Shown here one piece after another: positions 59,014 to 64,000 of a DNA stretch of 64,000 nucleotides. Source of the DNA: Streptomyces sp. NBC_00457. Lineage in GTDB: Bacteria > Actinomycetota > Actinomycetes > Streptomycetales > Streptomycetaceae. A program made the position numbers and the translations under genes. How positions within the stretch are numbered: position 1 is the first letter of the stretch; each line of letters opens with the position of its first letter. The notes under the pieces were generated by a model. The model searched no databases and had not been told where the DNA came from. It worked only from the letters and a program-made list of their open reading frames with translations. The stretch is taken from the NCBI RefSeq assembly GCF_036014015.1, contig NZ_CP107905.1, forward strand, positions 806,001-870,000. The letters run 5' to 3'.

Positions 59014-60609
59014 TCAGGCCGTCCGGCCGGAGAGCCGGGTGGGCGGCACGGCGGGGGCGTCGGTCCCGGCGATCGACAGCGACCCGGTGTCGGCCGACGC
59101 CCGGTCGGTCAGCCAGCGCTGCTCGGCGGAACCGTCACGGACCTTGACGACGATGTCGGCGCCCTCGTCCTTGGTGGTGGACGTCAGCGCGAGCCCCTCC
59201 TGCCAGCGGGCCAGCAACTCGCCCCGCACGGTGAGGTCGTAGCGGACGTCGTCGCCGCGCTCGGAGTCGTCGGGGGCGCAGGTGCCGAGGATGACGACAC
59301 CGGCGTCCGCACGCGAGTCCAGGCACAGGTTCGGATCCGCCACGCTGCGCAGCAGTCCGTCGACCTCGTACGACCACTGCTGGGTCGCGTCGGACGAGCA
59401 GGCTGCCAGTTCGGTCCCGGCGCCGGCCTTGACCTCGCCGCGGATGTCCAGGCACAGGTTCGCGGCCTCGTTGCGCAGCGTGGACTGCAGGGGTGCGGTG
59501 GGGAGTTGGGCGGTGCCCGGCCGGGTGGTCGTTTCCGGGGCACCGGTCGCGGCGGCGGACTCGGTCGGGTCGGTTCCGCCGTCCGTGGCCCACAGGCTGG
59601 AGACCAGCACGCCCGCCAAGAGCCCGGCGGAGGCGATACCCACGCTCGTGAGCAGCGCCCGGGTGGGCCGCGGGACATCGGCGATACGACGACGGGCCGG
59701 CGCGGGGACACGGGACAGGACCCGCTGGCGCGCTCTGCCGTGCCGGCCGGAGCCGCGTGCCCGCGTGGCCTGCTCGGCGCGGCCGGGACGGGAGTCGAGA
59801 TAGCGGCGCGCTCCCCAGCCGAGCACGGCCTCGACGAGCAGCACACCCAATCCGCTCTCGAAATGACTCAGTTGTTCGGCGGCGAAACGGCAGTAGCGGC
59901 ACTCTCCGAGATGCTGCTGAACATCCGGAAGCAGTGCGCCACCTCGGCGGATCGGGACATCGAGGAGTCGGTTGTAGAAGCGGCAATCCTTGCTCGGTGC
60001 GAGTTCCCGATGAGCATGTACACAACCCTCGCGGAATTTTTCACGCGCCTGTTCGAGAGCGGCCGTCGCGGTGTCGATGTCCATGCCCAGCAGTCCGGCG
60101 GGAACGGTTATCGGTTCCGCCTCGACCTCGGTGTGCCACAGCAGACACCGGGCGAGTCCGGGAAGGGCGTGGAATGAACGCTCGGCCAGCTTGCGATTTT
60201 CCGGCGTCATGGACTTCGCGGCACGCATGCCGCGACCCCCGGCGGGTTTCACCAAATCCGGCAGAACACCGGATATTCGCTCCTCGGACGACCACCGTCC
60301 GACGGTGTCCCGGACGGCCACGAGGAACCGCGGGCGCACCGCGTCGGCCGGCTCGCCCAGCGCCAGCCGGTCGAGAACCTGGTGAAATGCCGCGGCGGTG
60401 ACCATGGAGGCGACGTCCGATTTCGCGGCGAGGCAGATGACCGCGTATTCGTGAGCGGGCCGCCAGTGCCGTGCCATCAGCAGCGCGACGGACGGAGAGG
60501 CCTCGGCGTCCGTACGGCCTCTCAGCCGGGTGGCGAGGCCCTCGTCGGATTCTGCGGGAACCCCGCCGGGCGGGGGGTAGGGCGGGCGAGGAGGGTGGGG
60601 GGTGGGCAC
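59014..60609 (-). CDS. Sigma-like / zinc-finger / membrane / ricin-lectin fusion protein
   Basis: A 531-aa protein. GTG 60609 follows GGAAGGA; the start is inside a longer open frame whose extension is unlike the family. Residues ~30-200 resemble ECF-type sigma regions (SDVASMVTAAAFHQVLDRL; a late helix ATAALEQAREKF). Next comes a zinc-finger-like HLGECRYCRFAAEQLSHFE (~236-255). A single transmembrane helix lies around 325-347 (TSVGIASAGLLAGVLVSS). The exterior part is a ricin-type beta-trefoil with QXW blocks (QQWSYEV, QRWLTD). It may couple an outside glycan signal to transcription. Confidence 0.75.
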   Translation of the reverse strand: MPTPHPPRPPYPPPGGVPAESDEGLATRLRGRTDAEASPSVALLMARHWRPAHEYAVICLAAKSDVASMVTAAAFHQVLDRLALGEPADAVRPRFLVAVRDTVGRWSSEERISGVLPDLVKPAGGRGMRAAKSMTPENRKLAERSFHALPGLARCLLWHTEVEAEPITVPAGLLGMDIDTATAALEQAREKFREGCVHAHRELAPSKDCRFYNRLLDVPIRRGGALLPDVQQHLGECRYCRFAAEQLSHFESGLGVLLVEAVLGWGARRYLDSRPGRAEQATRARGSGRHGRARQRVLSRVPAPARRRIADVPRPTRALLTSVGIASAGLLAGVLVSSLWATDGGTDPTESAAATGAPETTTRPGTAQLPTAPLQSTLRNEAANLCLDIRGEVKAGAGTELAACSSDATQQWSYEVDGLLRSVADPNLCLDSRADAGVVILGTCAPDDSERGDDVRYDLTVRGELLARWQEGLALTSTTKDEGADIVVKVRDGSAEQRWLTDRASADTGSLSIAGTDAPAVPPTRLSGRTA

Positions 60610-61149
60610 TGAGCGGATTCCTTCCCACGCGCAGGTGACTCTCAGATGTTCCGGCCGCCGAAAAGGGAACTCAGTGTTGGTGCGTACCTTTTGGGCGACG
60701 ACGCGGGGAGCATGAATTCGCGTGCCGATCCGGCCCTGTTCCCCCCAGGACGAATGCGACTCCGCCAATGCCCCCCACATGCGCTGTTCACCCTTGCACA
60801 ACACACTCATGACCAACAAGGCACTCGAGCAACATCCGCCTCATTGAAAGAAAGTCAGAAGCGTCCGCAACTCGCCTCTGGGCACCTGTTTTCCCGTTTT
60901 TCCCCGCGCCCCGTGTGAATCGGGCGCACTCGCCGGCGCGCCGCGCACGCTCCCCTGCGCACGCCCCCGCGTAGTCCACTGGTGGCGGCCACCTCGGATG
61001 GCCGCGCGCAGGGGTGGGGGTCCCCCCTGGCTCGAGCGAAGCCGAGAGCTTGGGGGAGGCTCTCTTGCGCGAACCCGGCCGCCGGCCCTGTTCCCCCGCC
61101 CTCGGCCGGCGGCCTCGGGGTGGGCGGGCCATCGCGTCGTCCGGCCGTG
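60610..61149. other. 540-bp region without a gene
   Basis: No convincing ORF. It holds the promoter of the ricin-domain gene at its left end and a palindromic repeat at 61021-61058 near its right end. A local AT-rich stretch covers about 60790-60920. No regulatory consensus identified. Confidence 0.4.
61021..61058. repeat. Palindromic Streptomyces-type repeat, possible terminator
   Basis: TCCCCCCTGGCTCGAGCG and its imperfect complement ending GCTTGGGGGA form a stem with CTCG/CGAG inner pairing. I recognise the pattern (CCCCCAAGCTCTCGGCTTCG on the minus strand) as common in Streptomyces intergenic regions. It lies about 90 bp after the toxin gene stop and may terminate that operon. Confidence 0.65.
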
Positions 61150-61527
61150 TCAGATCTGCCAGGAGCGCAGCCGGTCGGCGGCGCCGTAGATGTCCGCCTT
61201 GCCGGAGATCAGGTCGCGGGCGAGGTCGACGAGGGCGCCGTAGGGCGGGTCGATGCCGACGTCGCTGACGAACATGTAGGCCACGGCGGTGGCGCAGGCG
61301 AAGCGGGCGTTGGCCGCCGGCAGCGGCTTGAGCAGGGCGAGAGTGTGCAGCAGGGCGGCGGCCCGCCAGGCCGGGTCGGAGTCCACGCCGAGGCGCGGCG
61401 GGTCGACGCGATGGCGCGCGACGGCGGCGACCAGGGCCGAGAAGTCGTTGATGGTCGGCTGGTCTGGCAGGACCTCTTCGTGGCGCTGGAGCAGCCACGG
61501 GACGTCGATATGGACGACGGGAGCCAT
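61150..61527 (-). CDS. Fic/Doc-like toxin component with degenerate active site
   Basis: A 125-aa Doc-length Fic-fold protein (HIDVPWLLQRHEEVL, ALLHTLALLKPLPAANARF, YMFVSDVGIDPP). In Doc the catalytic motif is HxFx(D/N)ANKR. Here the aligned nine residues 67-75 read KPLPAANAR: the catalytic His is Lys, the acidic residue is Ala, and only Ala-Asn-x-Arg is kept. Activity by the classical AMPylation/phosphorylation mechanism is doubtful. It follows the antitoxin gene by three bases. Either a cognate toxin with altered chemistry or an inactive descendant. Confidence 0.75.
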   Translation of the reverse strand: MAPVVHIDVPWLLQRHEEVLPDQPTINDFSALVAAVARHRVDPPRLGVDSDPAWRAAALLHTLALLKPLPAANARFACATAVAYMFVSDVGIDPPYGALVDLARDLISGKADIYGAADRLRSWQI

Positions 61528-61530
61528 CGG

Positions 61531-61776
61531 TCAGGCGACCCGCCCCTCGCTCTTGATGGCTGGTTCGTCGTCGGGGAAGGCGGCCGCGAACTCGTCGGCG
61601 TGGGACGCGAAGAACCGGCGGAAGGCCTCCGCGCCCTCCTGCAGGGCACGGTGGCGGGCTATGTCGGCGGCTGCGGCCTCACGCACGAGGGCCTTCATCG
61701 ACGTACCCCGCTCTTTGGCGATCTGCCGCAGGTCCTCCAGTTCGCGGTCACTGAACTCCACGTTGAGGGCTGGCAT
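61531..61776 (-). CDS. Ribbon-helix-helix antitoxin
   Basis: An 81-aa antitoxin. Residues 1-45 form a ribbon-helix-helix (ALNVEFSDRELEDLRQIAKE then GTSMKALVREA), and the acidic C-terminus (FFASHADEFAAAFPDDEP) should wrap the toxin. It is the first gene of the pair. A palindrome (61795-61808) immediately upstream is the likely autoregulatory operator. Confidence 0.85.
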   Translation of the reverse strand: MPALNVEFSDRELEDLRQIAKERGTSMKALVREAAAADIARHRALQEGAEAFRRFFASHADEFAAAFPDDEPAIKSEGRVA

Positions 61777-61794
61777 GCATTTGAGGGTACCGCG

Positions 61795-61808
61795 CGGGTA
61801 CTTACCCG
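61795..61808. promoter_or_regulatory. Antitoxin operator candidate
   Basis: CGGGTA-CT-TACCCG is a perfect inverted repeat about 20 bp upstream of the antitoxin start, next to GGTACC and a CGTAAATACC stretch. It suits a ribbon-helix-helix dimer. Confidence 0.55.
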
Positions 61809-61960
61809 TAAATACCGCCAGGTCACAGCGTCAATAGCGCGGTACCCCGAGGTCGGAACGCCATGTCCGATTCCCGCCGGACACGGCGCGGGAAGGGCGG
61901 CAGACTCGGCAGAGGAAGAGAGAGCAGGACGAACGAATCGCACAGGACGGTGACCCTCTC

Positions 61961-62683
61961 ATGACGCTCACCACCGACCGGGCCCGCCGCCGCGTCCACG
62001 GGACGGACTGGGCCGCCCTCACCGAGGAACTGGACACGTACGGCAGCGCGCGGACGGACCGGCTGCTGACCCCGGCGGAGTGCCGCGACCTGGCGGCGCT
62101 GTACGAGAAGCCGGAGCTGTTCCGGACCACCGTCGACATGGCACGGCACCGCTTCGGCTCGGGCGAGTACCGCTACTTCACCCATGACCTGCCCGCCCCG
62201 GTGGCCGCCCTGCGCGCCGCGCTCTATCCGCGTCTGCTGCCGATCGCCCGTGACTGGGCGGTCCGGCTCGACCGTCCGGCGCCCTGGCCGGACTCGCTCG
62301 ACGAGTGGCTGGAGCGCTGCCACGCGGCCGGGCAGGACCGGTCGGCGCAGATCCTGCTGCGCTACGGGGAGGGCGACTGGAACGCGCTGCACCGTGATGT
62401 GTTCGGCGAGATGCTGTTCCCACTCCAGGTGGTCGTCGGACTCGACGCGTACGGCACCGACTACACCGGCGGCGAGTTCCTGATGGTGGAGCAGCGGCCC
62501 AGGGCCCAGTCGCGGGGCACCGCCACCGCGCTCGAGCAGGGCCACGGCCTGGTCTTCACGACCCGGGACCGGCCCGTGCGCACCCGGCGCGGCTGGTCGG
62601 CCGGGGCGATGCGGCACGGGGTGAGCCCGGTGCGCTCCGGCCACCGGCACTCGCTGGGGCTCGTCTTCCACGACGCGTCCTGA
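61961..62683 (+). CDS. 2OG-Fe(II) oxygenase
   Basis: A 240-aa double-stranded beta-helix dioxygenase using 2-oxoglutarate and Fe(II). Metal ligands are His144 and Asp146 (ALHRDVFG) and His219 (MRHGVSPV); Arg229 in SGHRHSLGLVFH should bind 2-oxoglutarate. The N-terminal part (TDWAALTEELDTYGSARTDR) is typical of prolyl-hydroxylase-like members. ATG 61961 is preceded by a weak site. It is divergent from the toxin-antitoxin pair. Substrate may be an amino acid, a protein or DNA; not readable. Confidence 0.85.
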   Translation: MTLTTDRARRRVHGTDWAALTEELDTYGSARTDRLLTPAECRDLAALYEKPELFRTTVDMARHRFGSGEYRYFTHDLPAPVAALRAALYPRLLPIARDWAVRLDRPAPWPDSLDEWLERCHAAGQDRSAQILLRYGEGDWNALHRDVFGEMLFPLQVVVGLDAYGTDYTGGEFLMVEQRPRAQSRGTATALEQGHGLVFTTRDRPVRTRRGWSAGAMRHGVSPVRSGHRHSLGLVFHDAS

Positions 62684-62712
62684 GTCCGGCACGGGCGAGC
62701 GGTGAGGCGTAG

Positions 62713-62746
62713 GTCACAATCCGGCCGTCGATGTCACAATCCGGCC
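62713..62746 (+). promoter_or_regulatory. Directly repeated GTCACAATCCGGCC before sigJ
   Basis: Two exact 14-bp copies (62713-62726, 62733-62746) are spaced by 20 bp, two helical turns. Each contains GTCACA; the second is TGTCACA, the -35 element known for ECF41 promoters. A downstream CGTC -10 match is not clear. Suggests autoregulation by SigJ. Confidence 0.5.
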
Positions 62747-62793
62747 CCCTGCGGCCCTCGCAGTAGTGAGCGCACCACTGCGGAGGCCTGTTC

Positions 62794-63723
62794 ATGTCCG
62801 AGTTCCCTGTGCCCGACACCGACGAGCGACTCAGCGAGGCGACCGGAGTCTTCGTCGACCACCGTGAGCTGTTGTTCGGCCTCGTCTACAACATCCTGGG
62901 CAGTGTCGCGGACACCGAGGACGTGCTCCAGGAGACCTGGCTGTCCTGGACGGCCAGGGGCCGGGGCCGCGATCTCGACGGGATCGACAACCCCCGGGCG
63001 TATCTGGTCCGGATCGCCGTCAACCACGCGCTGGGACGACGCGCCGCGATCAACCGCTCTCGCGAGACCTACGTCGGTCCCTGGCTGCCGGAGCCGCTGG
63101 TCGCCGACGACGACGCCGACGATCCCGCGCTGCGCACCGAATCCGTGTCGCTGGCGATGCTGGTGGTGCTGGAGTCGCTCACGCCGCTGGAGCGCGCGGT
63201 GTTCGTGCTGGGCGAGGTGTTCGGGTACGCCCACACCGAGATCGCGGAGCTGATCGACCGCACCCCGGCGGCCGTACGGCAGCTGGCGCATCGGGCGCGG
63301 GCGCATGTGCACGCGCGTCGGCCGCGGTACCAGGCGCATCCGCGGGTGCGCCGGGAGGCGACCGAGCGGTTCGTGCAGGCGGCCCTCGGCGGGGACATCG
63401 CCGCGCTGATGGAGATCCTCGCCCCGGACGTGACGGTGTGGTCGGACGGCGGCGGCAAGCGCAGGGGCACGGCGCTCCGCCCGGTGCGCGGCCGGGACAA
63501 GGCGGTCCGCCTCATCGGCTCGCTCGGCGCCCGGGGTGCCGTACAAGGCCTCGAACTGCGCTACCGCCGGGTCAACGGCGACGAGGCGATGGTGCTGTTC
63601 CAGGGCGACGAGCCGTACGCGGTGATGGTCATGGACCTCACGCCCGAGGGCGACCGGGTGTCCGGCGTCTACATCGTCAGCAATCCCGACAAGCTCACGC
63701 ACGTCCACAAGGAGGAGGCGTGA
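62794..63723 (+). CDS. sigJ: ECF41-type sigma factor (SigJ)
   Basis: A 309-aa extracytoplasmic-function sigma factor. Region 2 (~20-90; [18 protein letters not shown]) and region 4 (~125-180; [19 protein letters not shown]) are present. The linker has WLPEPLV and the C-terminal SnoaL-like extension has DGGGK and NPDKL, all typical of ECF41. In this group the fused extension replaces an anti-sigma factor. The stop overlaps the GTG of a cytochrome b gene (GTGA). Confidence 0.92.
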   Translation: MSEFPVPDTDERLSEATGVFVDHRELLFGLVYNILGSVADTEDVLQETWLSWTARGRGRDLDGIDNPRAYLVRIAVNHALGRRAAINRSRETYVGPWLPEPLVADDDADDPALRTESVSLAMLVVLESLTPLERAVFVLGEVFGYAHTEIAELIDRTPAAVRQLAHRARAHVHARRPRYQAHPRVRREATERFVQAALGGDIAALMEILAPDVTVWSDGGGKRRGTALRPVRGRDKAVRLIGSLGARGAVQGLELRYRRVNGDEAMVLFQGDEPYAVMVMDLTPEGDRVSGVYIVSNPDKLTHVHKEEA

Positions 63724-64000
63724 CCACCACCGTGCGGCCCGGGAAGGGCGAGCGGCTCGCCGACTGGTTCGACGGCCGCCTCGGCACCCACACGCTCGGC
63801 AAGAAGTACCTGCGGAAGGTCTTTCCCGACCACTGGTCGTTCCTGCTCGGCGAGGTCTGCCTGTACAGCTTCATCGTGCTGATCCTCACCGGCGTGTGGC
63901 TCACCTTCTTCTTCCATCCGTCGATGAACGAGGTGGTGTACCACGGCAGTTACGTCCCGCTGAACGGCGTCCGGATGTCCGAGGCGTACGCCTCCACCCT
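63720..64000 (+). CDS. qcrB: Cytochrome bc1-type cytochrome b (QcrB), N-terminal part
   Basis: The first 93 residues of a cytochrome b subunit, cut by the window end. They read [37 protein letters not shown] and then one transmembrane helix ([18 protein letters not shown]), the usual start of actinobacterial QcrB. AAGGAGGAG precedes GTG 63720. Its coupling to sigJ suggests it is an extra copy rather than the housekeeping qcrCAB gene; haem ligands lie outside the window. Confidence 0.85.
   Translation, partial: MTTTVRPGKGERLADWFDGRLGTHTLGKKYLRKVFPDHWSFLLGEVCLYSFIVLILTGVWLTFFFHPSMNEVVYHGSYVPLNGVRMSEAYAST

Overview
The window is high-GC actinobacterial DNA and almost certainly a Streptomyces chromosome segment. 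Genes are tightly packed with strong third-position GC bias. GTG starts and 4-base ATGA/GTGA overlaps are frequent. Family content points the same way: two SpoIIE-type phosphatases, a Streptomyces subtilisin-inhibitor protein, a streptogrisin-like S1 protease, an ECF41/SigJ sigma factor, and the Streptomyces-type hairpin at 47511-47527. No rRNA, tRNA, CRISPR array or intact insertion sequence was found.

Layout. 1-11.7 kb is a catabolic and uptake region: two SDR oxidoreductases, a zinc alcohol dehydrogenase, an MDR-type enone reductase, a ferric/phosphonate-type ABC importer, an MHS-type permease, a fumarate-reductase-like flavoprotein and a TetR regulator. 11.7-12.7 kb holds decayed gene remnants. 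12.7-17.2 kb has a second TetR regulator, a secreted beta-propeller, a small membrane protein and a GH5 endoglycoceramidase-like enzyme; the propeller and the GH5 gene share an operator-like palindrome. 17.2-19.2 kb is a Tet(M)/OtrA-type ribosomal protection GTPase with a possible leader ORF. 19.5-26.9 kb is a complete form II molybdenum hydroxylase operon (S-L-M, MoxR ATPase, VWA, XdhC, CoxG). 27-34 kb makes dTDP-L-rhamnose and carries a glycosyltransferase; rfbB contains a 177-bp palindromic element inserted in frame. 34-38.8 kb has two divergent SpoIIE phosphatases, followed by a 37-bp tandem repeat array.

39-47.4 kb is the most novel-looking part. A secreted S1 protease with an acidic repeat tail stands beside a 71-aa double-glycine precursor peptide, an NHLM-type secretion protein, a C39-peptidase ABC exporter and a second NHLM-type ABC exporter. 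The predicted mature peptide has no Cys, no aromatic and no basic residue, and no modification enzyme is present.

47.5-64 kb is mixed: an ArsR/AHSA1 pair, a DHA2 efflux pump, Ppx/GppA, an operon of a haem-oxygenase-fold iron enzyme, a methyltransferase and a CDGSH protein, a STAS antagonist, a protease inhibitor, an L-hydroxyacid oxidase coupled to a D-hydroxyacid dehydrogenase, a sigma-like/zinc-finger/ricin membrane protein, a Fic-like/ribbon-helix-helix toxin-antitoxin pair whose toxin lacks the catalytic His, a 2OG-Fe(II) oxygenase, and SigJ translationally coupled to a cytochrome b gene cut by the window end.
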